Assembly (NCBI GenBank): GCA_002070755.1 | Contig: MWDY01000251.1 | Location: forward strand, 1-25,794 | DNA length: 25,794 bases | Direction of reading: 5' to 3' | Source: Spirochaetes bacterium ADurb.Bin110 | Lineage (GTDB): Bacteria; Spirochaetota; Spirochaetia; Treponematales; Rectinemataceae | Shown: in pieces, positions 15,511-23,624 of the stretch | Numbering within the stretch: the first letter of the stretch is position 1 | Layout: each line of letters opens with the position of its first letter | Translations under genes and position numbers: made by a program | The notes under the pieces: generated by a model | The model's database searches: none | Seen by the model: only the letters and a program-made list of their open reading frames with translations | What the model was told of the DNA's origin: nothing

Positions 15511-17161
15511 CGATGACCTTCTCCTTTAGAATGAATACGATACCTGTCATGAGCCCAAGCACAAGGCCAGCAGCACAAGCTTCATTGAATCTATAAGCTG
15601 CGGTTAAGCGATAGAGAAGAAGTGGAAGTGTTTCAATCTCGCTCATTCCCAGCATAAGCGGAACATTGACATCTCCTGCGGTTATGGAAAATGCAAAGGC
15701 TGCAGCCGCTGCCACCGAAGGAAAAATCGTCCGCAGCTCTATTGTTATAAAAGCTTTTATAGGAGAGGCTCCAAGTGTCTTGGCTGCTTCGTGAATGCGT
15801 GAATCGATTGCACGAAGTGAAGCACCCACTGTTCTACTCACAAAAGGCCATGCAATAAGCGCTTGTGCAGCGATGAGAGCAGAAGTCGCTAGATGGTTTG
15901 CAGATAAAAAAAGCCATCCATAAGCAAGAACCGCTGGCGAAACGGCCATAGGAAGCCATTGCATTATATCCATCAGCATAGCAATGGTCACGCTTTTTTT
16001 TTCTGCTCTTTCAGCAAAGAATGTGCTAAAGCTCACAATGATTCCGATAAAAGTCGCCAACAATGAAGCTATTCCACTCAATTTCAATGTTGAAAGTATT
16101 GCTCCGGTTAGCGGCGCTTGGAACCCTGTAAAAAGTCGCTCGAAGTTATCAAAGCCAAATCTCTCAGGGCTATTAAATGATGCTGGCACTCTGAATGCTT
16201 CGACGACGATCGAAAAAAGCGGTCCTATAAAGAATACTATGATTAAAATCTCATAAAGCACGATTGGGAACCATTGCTTTCCCTTGGGTTTTACCAATTT
16301 GCGCACTGCTCCAAAGTCTCTCACTGTCTTATGCGCCTTGCTCTTAATTCTCGTTAGCATCCATATTCCTAAAAGCGCACAAGCGCTCTCAATGATAGAC
16401 AAGACTGCTGCAAGAGCCAGATTTGAACGATATCGCAAAGCCTGGTATATTTCGACTTCAAGTGTTGTTCCAGCACGGCCACCAAATACAAGCACGGTAG
16501 TAAAGCTAAAAAAGCAGTATAAAAAGATTAGGCCTGCTGATTGTCCGATTCCAGGCATAATCCAAGGCAAAATACCTGTTCGAAAGGCTTTTAGCTTTCT
16601 TGCTCCGAGTGTTCTAGCAGCTTCGAGAGGAGTATTTGGAATGCGTAGCAATAATGCTGAAATCTGGTGCACCACAATTGGGAAGTTATAGAAGGCATGC
16701 ACAATGACCAATCCCCAAAAACTGTAGAGAATTCCTCTGTATTCCCCTCTTGAACCAAAAATCAGCGAAAAAGCTGTTGAAAGTAGTCCTTCTTTTCCGT
16801 AGTAAGATATGAATGCGAGAATAACCAATATTGGCGGAAAACAGAATGGTATAGCAGCTAAGGACAGAAGAGCCTTCCTTCCTGGAAATCGGAATCGTGC
16901 TGCCAACCATGCTCCAGGTAGCCCAAGGCCTATTGCTAGAGCAGTGCTGGCAAGGGATTGCTTAAGCGTAAACCAAAGGCTTTTCGCTATTGTCGATTCT
17001 GGTATGCGCTTAAAGAAGTCTAGAAGCGTCTTAATGGCCTCAGCATTGCTTTCTGGTTCGTTTAAACCAAAAAAGGCAGCTTGCAAGAATGCAATGAGAG
17101 GGGCTAATGAGAAGATCAGAATTGTGCAGAGCACCATGTATAGAAAAACCCTTGTTCTCAT
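15500..17161 (-). CDS. thiP: Thiamine ABC transporter permease (double-length)
   Basis: A very hydrophobic protein of 553 residues containing two fused permease (BPD_transp_1) domains with roughly twelve membrane segments. Each half has an EAA coupling loop that docks on the ATPase: EAARTLGARKLKAF at about 180 and EAAKTLGASPIKAF at about 458. The fused layout is typical of ThiP and the related FbpB iron permeases. The ATG overlaps the thiB stop (ATGA) and the 3' end overlaps thiQ, so all three are translationally coupled. The substrate is assigned from the upstream TPP riboswitch and the ThiB motifs. Confidence 0.93.
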   Translation of the reverse strand: MRTRVFLYMVLCTILIFSLAPLIAFLQAAFFGLNEPESNAEAIKTLLDFFKRIPESTIAKSLWFTLKQSLASTALAIGLGLPGAWLAARFRFPGRKALLSLAAIPFCFPPILVILAFISYYGKEGLLSTAFSLIFGSRGEYRGILYSFWGLVIVHAFYNFPIVVHQISALLLRIPNTPLEAARTLGARKLKAFRTGILPWIMPGIGQSAGLIFLYCFFSFTTVLVFGGRAGTTLEVEIYQALRYRSNLALAAVLSIIESACALLGIWMLTRIKSKAHKTVRDFGAVRKLVKPKGKQWFPIVLYEILIIVFFIGPLFSIVVEAFRVPASFNSPERFGFDNFERLFTGFQAPLTGAILSTLKLSGIASLLATFIGIIVSFSTFFAERAEKKSVTIAMLMDIMQWLPMAVSPAVLAYGWLFLSANHLATSALIAAQALIAWPFVSRTVGASLRAIDSRIHEAAKTLGASPIKAFITIELRTIFPSVAAAAAFAFSITAGDVNVPLMLGMSEIETLPLLLYRLTAAYRFNEACAAGLVLGLMTGIVFILKEKVIDVA

Positions 17162-18192
17162 GGACTTCCAATGAGAAGATTTGCTGCTATGGAAGGATCA
17201 TGATCGAGATCTCTTATTGTAGCTATCAAGGCCGGATATTTTTGCACGATAGAGAATGATGGAGGTAGCTCAGTTTTGATGTTAGCAGGAAACATCCATT
17301 GTGTTTCAGGAAGCAAAGCCTGGCATTTCGCGGATAGTAGATAGTCGATGAATTTTTGAGAAAGCTCTCTCTTCTGGCTAGATATGAGTACACCAGCAAA
17401 TTCGATTTGGGTCGGATGTCCCTCTGCAAATTGAAGTGCTCTATAGCGCTCGGAGTTCTCATAAGCCTTATGGTATGCGGGGCTTGTGGAATAGCTCAAA
17501 ACCAAAGGAGCTTCACCTTTGGTAAAGAGGCCATAGCCAGTATCCCAGCTCGGCGTCATCGCAAGTATGGATGGAGCGAGTCTTTTCCAATATTCTTTCC
17601 AATCATCCTTGTAGACTGCTTCTGTCCACGCTAGAAAACCCAAGCCCGGAGTAGAGGTTCTTGGATCCATAATTATGACCTTCTTGTGATACATTGGCTT
17701 TGTAAGATCTTCCAGAGATCGCGGGGGCTCGATGCCACTCTGAGAGTCCCAGATGAAAGCAAATTGGCTAAAATCGAAAGGTACGAGCTTATTTGTTGCA
17801 TCTAGCAATAAGTCCTTCTGGATTTCTGAAATGCTTTTTGAGTAGAGCGGAGTAAATAGGCTACTCTTTAAGGCTTTCTCGAGCTGTTTATCATCGAGTC
17901 CTATTATTATATCAGCGCTGGGCTTGTTTATGGGGTCGAATAGCGCGGCTAAAAGTGTTCCGCCATCTCCCTTTGACACGAAGCGAAGCTTTATTCCAGC
18001 TTCTTTCTGGAAAGCCTGAGCAATCAGAGGAGCTGGCCCCCACTCTGAAATGAATGAATCATAAGTCCAAATGACCAACTCGGAATTCTGCTGTTTTGAC
18101 GGAGCGTTTGTTTGCGCCCATCCGGTCACGATAGCAATGGAAACCATTGCTATAACTTCGAAAACTACGATGAATTGTTTTTTACGCATCAT
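17158..18192 (-). CDS. thiB: Thiamine-binding periplasmic protein
   Basis: The product has 344 residues. The basic start MMRKK and hydrophobic segment (about 7-24) followed by GWAQ look like a Sec signal peptide; there is no lipobox Cys, so it should be a soluble periplasmic protein. LVIWTYDSFISEWGP, DPRTSTPGLGFLAW and SYSTSPAYH are hallmark stretches of ThiB, which binds thiamine and its phosphates and hands them to ThiPQ. Two ATGs are adjacent (18190-18192 and 18187-18189). The ribosome site GGAGGG lies 5 or 8 bases upstream and belongs to the conserved 3' end of the TPP riboswitch, so translation should fall when TPP is bound. Confidence 0.95.
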   Translation of the reverse strand: MMRKKQFIVVFEVIAMVSIAIVTGWAQTNAPSKQQNSELVIWTYDSFISEWGPAPLIAQAFQKEAGIKLRFVSKGDGGTLLAALFDPINKPSADIIIGLDDKQLEKALKSSLFTPLYSKSISEIQKDLLLDATNKLVPFDFSQFAFIWDSQSGIEPPRSLEDLTKPMYHKKVIIMDPRTSTPGLGFLAWTEAVYKDDWKEYWKRLAPSILAMTPSWDTGYGLFTKGEAPLVLSYSTSPAYHKAYENSERYRALQFAEGHPTQIEFAGVLISSQKRELSQKFIDYLLSAKCQALLPETQWMFPANIKTELPPSFSIVQKYPALIATIRDLDHDPSIAANLLIGSP

Positions 18193-18193
18193 C

Positions 18194-18286
18194 TTATCCC
18201 TCCGCCGGTATTATCCGGATCAGGTTCGATGGGTATTTCTCAGGCTGCTGTCTCCAACGGAGAACAGCCGGCCACCCCATTGATTT
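18194..18286 (-). promoter_or_regulatory. TPP riboswitch (THI element) controlling thiBPQ
   Basis: Read on the minus strand the region has the conserved THI elements in order: GGGGTG near the 5' end, a variable P3 stem-loop with GGCTGTTCTCC, CTGAGA (18238-18243), ACCC, AACCTGATC, and the stem-loop CCGG-ATAATA-CCGG followed by CGGAGGGA (all within 18197-18225). This aptamer binds thiamine pyrophosphate. It begins only about 8 bases after the clpX stop codon and ends at the thiB start. No terminator stem with a T-run lies between aptamer and gene, so control is most likely at translation initiation through the embedded GGAGGG. Confidence 0.95.
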
Positions 18287-18292
18287 TTGCGC

Positions 18293-19546
18293 TTAGGCTG
18301 TTTTTTGACGATATTCGATGATGCAGCTGCCTTTGCCTTCTACCGCATCTCGCGTCAGGATGACTTTTTTTACATTATTGTCGCTTGGAAGCGAATACAT
18401 TATATCCACCATGATTTTCTCAACGATGGCGCGTAGACCACGCGCTCCTGTCTTCTGAGCAATAGCCTTTTCGGCAATTGCATCTATGGCAGCATTGTCA
18501 AATTCCAGCTCTACATTATCGAGCTCCATCGACGCCTTATATTGCTTAAGCAATGCATTTTTCGGCTCGACAATGATGCGCTTGAGGTCTTCTTTTGTGA
18601 GATCATCTAACGCAATTTTAACTGGTAAGCGTCCGACGAATTCAGGGATTAGGCCAAACTTGATAAGATCGTCCGGCTGCAGTTCTGAATAGAGCTGACT
18701 TAGTATCTTTTCATGTCTTGCCTTGACATCTGCGCCAAACCCCATAGCATGACTAGATACTCTCGATTCAATTATCTTGTCTAGACCGACAAAAGCTCCA
18801 CCACAGATGAAAAGGATATTGGTTGTATCGATGCGAAGATATTCCTGGTTCGGATGCTTGCGTCCTCCTTGGGGAGGAACATTGGAGATAGTCCCTTCGA
18901 TTATCTTTAGGAGAGCCTGCTGGACTCCTTCTCCAGATACATCGCGCGTAATCGAGGGATTCTCACCCTTGCGAGAGATCTTATCTATCTCGTCGATGTA
19001 TACTATGCCGCGTTCAGCTGCTTGAATATTCCCACCTGCATTTTGAATAAGCTTAAGGAGGATATTTTCGACATCTTCGCCCACATATCCAGCTTCTGTG
19101 AGAGTTGTAGCATCAGCCATAGCGAAAGGTACTTTGAGCTTGCGTGCGAGTGTGCGCGCAAGTAGCGTCTTGCCTGAGCCAGTTGGTCCTATTAGCAATA
19201 CATTCGATTTTTCTATCTCGACATCTGGAGATGGGGCCGAGACTTTATGTACAAGCCGTTTGTAATGGTTATATACAGCCACGGAAATGACTCGCTTCGC
19301 ATATTCCTGTCCTACGACATACATGTCTAGGAATTCCTTGATCTCTTTTGGTTTGGGTACTTCTGTAAGGAAATCAGCGGTGACTTTCTGTTCTTCCTCA
19401 TCTAGGATTTGGCTGCATATGCGGACGCACTCATCACAGATATTGATCCCGGGGCCAGTAATCATCTTGCGGACATAGGATGAGCTTTTTCCACAGAAAG
19501 AGCAGAATGTCTCTTGCTCCATATCGAATTGCTTATTCCTTGCCAT
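18293..19546 (-). CDS. clpX: ClpX, ATP-dependent unfoldase subunit of ClpXP
   Basis: The product has 417 residues from the ATG at 19544-19546. An N-terminal Cys4 zinc-binding domain (CSFCGKS and ICDECVRIC) binds adaptors and substrates. The AAA+ domain follows with Walker A GPTGSGKT, Walker [11 protein letters not shown] and the pore loop region GYVGEDVE, then sensor and arginine-finger segments and a C-terminal ClpB-D2-like small domain ([15 protein letters not shown]). The start overlaps the clpP end by 14 bases. An alternative ATG at 19520-19522, just after the clpP stop, would give 409 residues; neither has a strong ribosome site. A further upstream frame to 19582 is non-conserved. ClpX unfolds tagged proteins and feeds them to ClpP. 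Confidence 0.96.
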   Translation of the reverse strand: MARNKQFDMEQETFCSFCGKSSSYVRKMITGPGINICDECVRICSQILDEEEQKVTADFLTEVPKPKEIKEFLDMYVVGQEYAKRVISVAVYNHYKRLVHKVSAPSPDVEIEKSNVLLIGPTGSGKTLLARTLARKLKVPFAMADATTLTEAGYVGEDVENILLKLIQNAGGNIQAAERGIVYIDEIDKISRKGENPSITRDVSGEGVQQALLKIIEGTISNVPPQGGRKHPNQEYLRIDTTNILFICGGAFVGLDKIIESRVSSHAMGFGADVKARHEKILSQLYSELQPDDLIKFGLIPEFVGRLPVKIALDDLTKEDLKRIIVEPKNALLKQYKASMELDNVELEFDNAAIDAIAEKAIAQKTGARGLRAIVEKIMVDIMYSLPSDNNVKKVILTRDAVEGKGSCIIEYRQKTA

Positions 19547-20144
19547 GCTTTCGCGGCTCCATGATCGTATCGATAATTCCATATTCGAGAGCTTCTTGAG
19601 AGCTCATATAAAAATCTCGCTCCATATCCTGGGCGACTTTTTCGATTGACTGGCCTGAATGAAGTGCAAAGTAGTCAATCGTCAGCTTTTTTAAACGAAT
19701 GATTTCTCGTGCTTGAAGGCTGATGTCGCTTGCTTGACCGGATACGCCTCCCCAGGGCTGATGTATAAGAATACGCGAAGAGGGTAGGGTGTAGCGCTTT
19801 CCTTTTGTTCCACAAGCTAGCAAAAGGGCAGCCATGCTCGATGCTTGTCCGATACAGATTGTCTGCACATCAGGTTTTATATATTGGATTGTATCATATA
19901 TAGCAAGGCCTGCAGTTACTAATCCGCCTGGACTATTGATATATATCGAAATATCTCTAGAAGGATCCTGAGATTCCAGAAAAAGAAGTTGTGCAATTAC
20001 CAAATCGGCAATAATATCGTTGATTTCGCCATCGATGAATACAATCCGATCTTTGAGAAGACGTGAATAGATATCGTAGGATCGCTCTCCAATACCGGTT
20101 TGCTCAATAACAATCGGAACAAGATTGCTCATATATTCGGACAT
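19533..20144 (-). CDS. clpP: ClpP, proteolytic subunit of Clp protease
   Basis: The product has 203 residues, the usual length. The catalytic triad is visible: Ser103 in [11 protein letters not shown], His128 in RILIHQP, and Asp177 in the MERDFYMS stretch. YINSPGG, which forms part of the oxyanion region, is also present. Its tetradecamer degrades polypeptides threaded in by ClpX. A ribosome site AAGGA lies 7 bases before the ATG. The gene sits between tig (65 bases upstream) and clpX (overlapping), the classical tig-clpP-clpX order. Confidence 0.97.
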   Translation of the reverse strand: MSEYMSNLVPIVIEQTGIGERSYDIYSRLLKDRIVFIDGEINDIIADLVIAQLLFLESQDPSRDISIYINSPGGLVTAGLAIYDTIQYIKPDVQTICIGQASSMAALLLACGTKGKRYTLPSSRILIHQPWGGVSGQASDISLQAREIIRLKKLTIDYFALHSGQSIEKVAQDMERDFYMSSQEALEYGIIDTIMEPRKHGKE

Positions 20145-20209
20145 TTCATTTCCTTAGTGCTCCTTGATTTGCCACAGCTGATATTCAATTTTGAGCTCTA
20201 AAATAAAAT

Positions 20210-21565
20210 TTAATCATTTCTTTTCATAAAGTCCAAATAGGACATGGGGGCCGATTCTTTGATCATTACTGAAGAAAGAATATTGTCGAAAAATTTCCGC
20301 ATAGCGATATCTTCTTTGATATACTTTATCGTGCCATGCTTCTCATACTCCGCTTTGATCTCAGCTGGACTCATCGTGGTATGACTTGCTTCCTTAGCTA
20401 TTTCGGCGTCTACCTCTTCATCGGTAGAAGTATAAGATCCAGCTTCTATTAGCTTATCGAGAAGAATATTTGTCGCAAGAGCCTTCTCTGCCAGAGGTTC
20501 CCATTCTTGGAAAATCTTCTCATGAGTCTTTCCGGACATTGCTAGAAGCATTTCCAAATGCTCATCGGAATCGACTCCTGTCTGTTGTTTTAGCGATTCC
20601 CATCGCATTGCAAGCTCAGCAGTAAGCATTGAGCGTGGAATGGATATATTCATTCTTTTGAGGAGTTCGTCCATAATGGCGTTCTCTTTTGTTTTGCGGA
20701 GCTTTGCTTCTAGGTCCTCTGTGAGATGAGCGCGGACAGCTTCTTTGAGATCGTCGAGGGTTTTGTATTTTTCAGAAACATCCTGGGCCAGCTCATCATC
20801 GAGATTTGGAAGATCTTGATGCTTTACTTTGTTTACCAAGACCTTTATGGTCACTGTCTTTCCTGCATACTCCGGAAACTCAAAATCGTCAGGGAAGGTC
20901 TTTATAATGGTCTTTTCATCTCCAGCTTTAAGGCCGATGATCTCGTCATCGAATTTATAGATATTCAGATTTTTGCCGAGTTCAAAAGAGAAGTCCTGGC
21001 GTGAAGTGCCGGGAATTTCACTTCCATCTTCTGCAAGCTCGGCAAAATTAGCAGTGACAATATCGCCAATTTCGGAAGGCCCATCCTTCTCTGCCACAAT
21101 GGCATTCCGTTGCCTAATGTTTTCTAATTCGCGATCCAAATCTTCCTGGGTAATAGTGACATTCGGTACTTCGATCTCTATTCCATCAAGCGAAGGAAGT
21201 TCGAATACCGGGAATGTATCATATATAACGCTGAAAATAAAATCGGAATCGAGCTCGAAGCTTGGGTCATCCTCTAGCGTAGGCATTTCATAAGCAAGCG
21301 GCGGTCGAGAGACATCCTTAAGGGCGGTCTCTAGTGCTTTTTCGACGACTCGTGCCATAGCATCAGTCTTAAGCGATGTGCCAAATTTCCGCTCGAGCAC
21401 AGAAACAGGAACATGTCCCTTTCTAAATCCATCGATTCTAGCTTGTTTTGCATATTCATTCATCATGGCGTCATATTCAGATCGCACATCTTGCGCTGGT
21501 ACAGTAATTGTCATTCTCATCCTAGAGAGTTCAAGCTCTTCAATTTTCTTTTCGCTGATTTCCAT
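20210..21565 (-). CDS. tig: Trigger factor, ribosome-associated chaperone and prolyl isomerase
   Basis: The product has 451 residues in three domains. The N-terminal ribosome-binding domain (about 1-145) carries DGFRKGHVPVSVLERKFG, equivalent to the GFRxGKxP ribosome signature. An FKBP-type isomerase domain (about 160-245, GDIVTANFAELAEDG, FELGK, FPDDFEFPEYAGKTVTIKV) follows, then the helical C-terminal chaperone domain. It meets nascent chains at the ribosome exit. GAGAGG six bases upstream is a good ribosome site. It leads the tig-clpP-clpX block and follows a strong terminator that insulates it from the tRNA genes; its promoter must lie in the 60 bases between, where I see only a weak AT-rich -10 candidate. 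Confidence 0.96.
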   Translation of the reverse strand: MEISEKKIEELELSRMRMTITVPAQDVRSEYDAMMNEYAKQARIDGFRKGHVPVSVLERKFGTSLKTDAMARVVEKALETALKDVSRPPLAYEMPTLEDDPSFELDSDFIFSVIYDTFPVFELPSLDGIEIEVPNVTITQEDLDRELENIRQRNAIVAEKDGPSEIGDIVTANFAELAEDGSEIPGTSRQDFSFELGKNLNIYKFDDEIIGLKAGDEKTIIKTFPDDFEFPEYAGKTVTIKVLVNKVKHQDLPNLDDELAQDVSEKYKTLDDLKEAVRAHLTEDLEAKLRKTKENAIMDELLKRMNISIPRSMLTAELAMRWESLKQQTGVDSDEHLEMLLAMSGKTHEKIFQEWEPLAEKALATNILLDKLIEAGSYTSTDEEVDAEIAKEASHTTMSPAEIKAEYEKHGTIKYIKEDIAMRKFFDNILSSVMIKESAPMSYLDFMKRND

Positions 21566-21628
21566 GAAATCCTCTCAGTTTTTCTCTATATAAATTGAAA
21601 AAAGCCCGCTACACTGCGTGCTATAATG

Positions 21629-21665
21629 CAAAAAAATAGGCGATTCGGCCAGTCTCCGAATCGCC
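21629..21665 (-). terminator. Rho-independent terminator of the tRNA cluster
   Basis: On the minus strand a perfect 10-bp stem GGCGATTCGG / CCGAATCGCC (arms 21656-21665 and 21639-21648, loop of 7) is followed by TA and then a run of Ts. It lies 10 bases after the tRNA-Gly gene and separates the tRNA transcript from tig. Confidence 0.93.
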
Positions 21666-21675
21666 CTGTTGTCGA

Positions 21676-21747
21676 AGCGGGAAACGGGAGTTGGACCCGC
21701 GACATCCACCTTGGCAAGGTGGCGCTCTACCACTGAGCTATTCCCGC
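21676..21747 (-). tRNA. tRNA-Gly (anticodon GCC)
   Basis: The cloverleaf folds well: acceptor GCGGGAA/TTCCCGC, D-arm with GG, anticodon stem CCACC/GGTGG around TTGCCAA, so the anticodon is GCC. The T-loop reads TCCAACT: position 55 is C instead of the near-universal U, and position 59 is C. The discriminator is U. CCA is not encoded. It is the last of five tRNA genes on this strand. Confidence 0.95.
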
Positions 21748-21819
21748 ATGCATTAAGGCCCTATTTATGCGGCCGATGCCCTTTTCAGACTAGCAACGCC
21801 TTTCATTAGGAAAGCAACC

Positions 21820-21900
21820 TGCGAGAGAAGGGACTTGAACCCTTACGCCTAAAGGCACCAGATCCTAAGTCTGGCGTGTCTGCCGTTCCACCACTCTCGC
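21820..21900 (-). tRNA. tRNA-Leu (anticodon UAG)
   Basis: A class II tRNA with a long variable arm (TGCCTTTAGGCGT). The acceptor GCGAGAG pairs with CTCTCGC. The anticodon stem CCAGA/TCTGG encloses CTTAGGA, giving UAG, which reads CUN codons. The T-loop TTCAAGT is normal and the discriminator is A, as expected for Leu. CCA is not encoded. Confidence 0.95.
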
Positions 21901-21980
21901 ATTTTTCATGCGAGGCGCATACTAGCGGAACCAAGCTTCTTCGTCAAGGCCCGAAATCAATTGAATAACTTCGGCCTTTA

Positions 21981-22053
21981 TGAGCCGCGAAGGTTTCGAA
22001 CCTTCGACCCGCAGATTAAGAGTCTGCTGCTCTGCCAGCTGAGCTAGCGGCCC
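21981..22053 (-). tRNA. tRNA-Lys (anticodon CUU)
   Basis: The acceptor GGGCCGC pairs with GCGGCTC with one G-U pair. The anticodon stem GCAGA/TCTGC encloses CTCTTAA, so the anticodon is CUU for AAG codons. D- and T-loops are canonical (TTCGAAA), with discriminator A. CCA is not encoded. Confidence 0.95.
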
Positions 22054-22067
22054 ATGTACGGAAAACA

Positions 22068-22141
22068 TGCGTCCGGCAGGACTCGAACCTGCGGCCTACG
22101 GATTCGAAGTCCGTCGCTCTATCCAGCTGAGCTACGAACGC
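22068..22141 (-). tRNA. tRNA-Arg (anticodon UCG)
   Basis: The acceptor GCGTTCG pairs with CGGACGC. The anticodon stem ACGGA/TCCGT encloses CTTCGAA, giving UCG, which reads CGA and possibly CGG. The T-loop TTCGAGT is canonical and the discriminator is A. CCA is not encoded. Confidence 0.95.
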
Positions 22142-22183
22142 GCAATTAGATTTAGGCCCAAGACCTGTAAGGTGTCGGGCTCG

Positions 22184-22257
22184 GGTGGGTGATGGGGATC
22201 GAACCCACGACAACCAGATCCACAGTCTGGCACTCTACCACCTGAGCTACACCCACC
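22184..22257 (-). tRNA. tRNA-His (anticodon GUG)
   Basis: Anticodon stem CCAGA/TCTGG encloses CTGTGGA, so the anticodon is GUG. The acceptor GTGGGTG/CACCCAC is extended by the His-specific G-1:C73 pair. CCA is not encoded. It is the first tRNA after the cluster promoter. Confidence 0.95.
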
Positions 22258-22275
22258 GTGTAATTGGCGATGCTT

Positions 22276-22304
22276 ACAATGCCGAAATAAATCAATACTG
22301 TCAA
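22276..22304 (-). promoter_or_regulatory. Promoter of the tRNA cluster
   Basis: A consensus -35 TTGACA (22299-22304, minus strand) is followed after 17 bases by CATTGT (22276-22281), a weak -10; a 19-base alternative is TTGTAA. It lies 19 bases before tRNA-His and just after the end of the radical SAM gene. Confidence 0.55.
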
Positions 22305-22314
22305 GAGGGGTTAT

Positions 22315-23190
22315 TCACCAATAAGAGTATACGTTTTTTAAGTATTTCCTTGCGCATTCAGTCATTTCGTGTATAGTTTCCGGAGAAAGGGGTGGCTTAG
22401 TGTATTTCCATGCCGGATGGTATCGAGTGATATGAAGGGGTATCTCTGGCGAAAGCGAGGCGATAAAACCAGAGATCTCTTCGATTTGTGCAATTGAATC
22501 GAGAACGCCTGGTACAGCGAGAGATGTAACCTCAATATGGCAGAGTTCCAAAGCAATCTTTATAAAATTCTTGACAACCTTTATTTCTCCTCCAAGCAAT
22601 TTTCGATATATGAGAGGATCAGCTGTCTTTAAGTCGACATTTGCGGCATCTGTATGGCTAAGTATATGTCGGGCTGGTTCATCGAGCGCATTTCCATTTG
22701 TCACAAGGATCGTCTTTAGACCTCGGCTATGTGCTATCTGCATCGCCTCTATGACATATTCGATGTGCAATAGTGGTTCGGAATAGGTAAAACTTATAGA
22801 TGGACAACCCGATGCTAGAGCGAGCTCTATTAGTCTATCTGGCTCGATGATTTCTTTTTGAATATATGCAGGCGGAGGATGAGCGATCTCCCAATTCTGA
22901 CAAAATGGGCAATCCATTGTACAATTCCAGAATCCCACAGAGTAGGTCGAAGTTCTTGGCATGAAAAGCTTCAAGGGCTTTTTCTCGATAGGATCTATTG
23001 CAATAGAAGAAATCCATGCATAAAAGGGAAGAATCATTGTTCCAGACTGATTTTGACGAGCATTGCAGTGCCCTCTTGATCCATTTTGTATGATGCATGC
23101 ATGAGTGCATAGAGTGCATTGTATTCTTGAGTTATCAAGGCTTCTCCAGTATCGCCCCTTATCTGCAGAAATTTCGTCGTATATCATCAA
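22315..23190 (-). CDS. AmrS-like radical SAM protein (AmmeMemoRadiSam type), short C-terminus
   Basis: The product has 291 residues. The N-terminal Cys cluster CTLCTHAC...GHC (Cys25, 28, 32, 42) and DPIEKKPLKLF are hallmarks of the AMMECR1-linked radical SAM family. The 4Fe-4S/SAM motif CTMDCPFC (Cys90, Cys94, Cys97) has CxxxCxxC spacing. Later come SFTYSEPLLH, TNGNALDEPA, NVDLKTAD and HITRYHPAWKYT. The protein ends at LKNVYSYW, about where longer members continue with a GN motif and a Cys-rich tail, so the last 40-50 residues appear absent. Neighbouring frames do not restore them. Start ATG overlaps the stop of the preceding unknown gene (ATGA). MEMO and AMMECR1 partner genes are not in the window. 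The substrate is unknown to me; pyruvate-formate-lyase activase-like proteins are the nearest alternative. Confidence 0.86.
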   Translation of the reverse strand: MMIYDEISADKGRYWRSLDNSRIQCTLCTHACIIQNGSRGHCNARQNQSGTMILPFYAWISSIAIDPIEKKPLKLFMPRTSTYSVGFWNCTMDCPFCQNWEIAHPPPAYIQKEIIEPDRLIELALASGCPSISFTYSEPLLHIEYVIEAMQIAHSRGLKTILVTNGNALDEPARHILSHTDAANVDLKTADPLIYRKLLGGEIKVVKNFIKIALELCHIEVTSLAVPGVLDSIAQIEEISGFIASLSPEIPLHITRYHPAWKYTKPPLSPETIHEMTECARKYLKNVYSYW

Positions 23191-23594
23191 TCTCTCTTGC
23201 TAAGAAGCCTTGAGATGCTGTGAGTATCAAAAGGTCTATATTCCTTATCGTTCACTTCGAAAGGCTCGAAACGTACAGCAATAGCCCTCCGTCTTATCCA
23301 GATCCGGAATGTGTTGATTGCAGTACCATTAAGGTCAATAGTTGAAGGAAGCTCATCTAAAGCCTGTATATCTCGGGTCTTGATCTCGATAATTTCACCT
23401 TCTTTGAACCATGACATGTTTTTTTGTTCATGAAGCAAAAGTATAAGACATTTTTCTTTATCATAGGGGTGTTTCTTTATAGAACCTACAAATGGAACAG
23501 CATCAAAGGCGGGATGTTCTCGATATTTTACAATATCAGATACATCCTCAAGCATCTCTAAATCCTCTGCGTCAAAATAACTAGAAATACTCAA
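23187..23594 (-). CDS. Conserved-looking protein of unknown function between lnt and the radical SAM gene
   Basis: The product has 135 residues from a TTG start with a strong ribosome site AAGGAGG six bases upstream. I do not recognise the family. It has no signal peptide or membrane segment and no Cys cluster beyond a single Cys. An acidic N-terminus (DAEDLEMLEDVSDIV) is followed by what looks like mixed alpha/beta sequence with a basic strand, RIWIRRRAIAVRFEPFEV, and it ends LLSKRD. It is 30 bases after lnt and overlaps the radical SAM start by the ATGA junction, so the three are almost certainly one operon. Good ribosome site, coupling and coding character support a real gene. Confidence 0.8.
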   Translation of the reverse strand: MSISSYFDAEDLEMLEDVSDIVKYREHPAFDAVPFVGSIKKHPYDKEKCLILLLHEQKNMSWFKEGEIIEIKTRDIQALDELPSTIDLNGTAINTFRIWIRRRAIAVRFEPFEVNDKEYRPFDTHSISRLLSKRD

Positions 23595-23624
23595 GGCAAT
23601 CCTCCTTAGTGATTCTGTTCAATA

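Noticed and set aside
22016..22213. A short minus-strand open frame across the Lys, Arg and His tRNA genes.
   Set aside because: It is simply translated tRNA sequence; the cloverleaf structures explain every conserved base.
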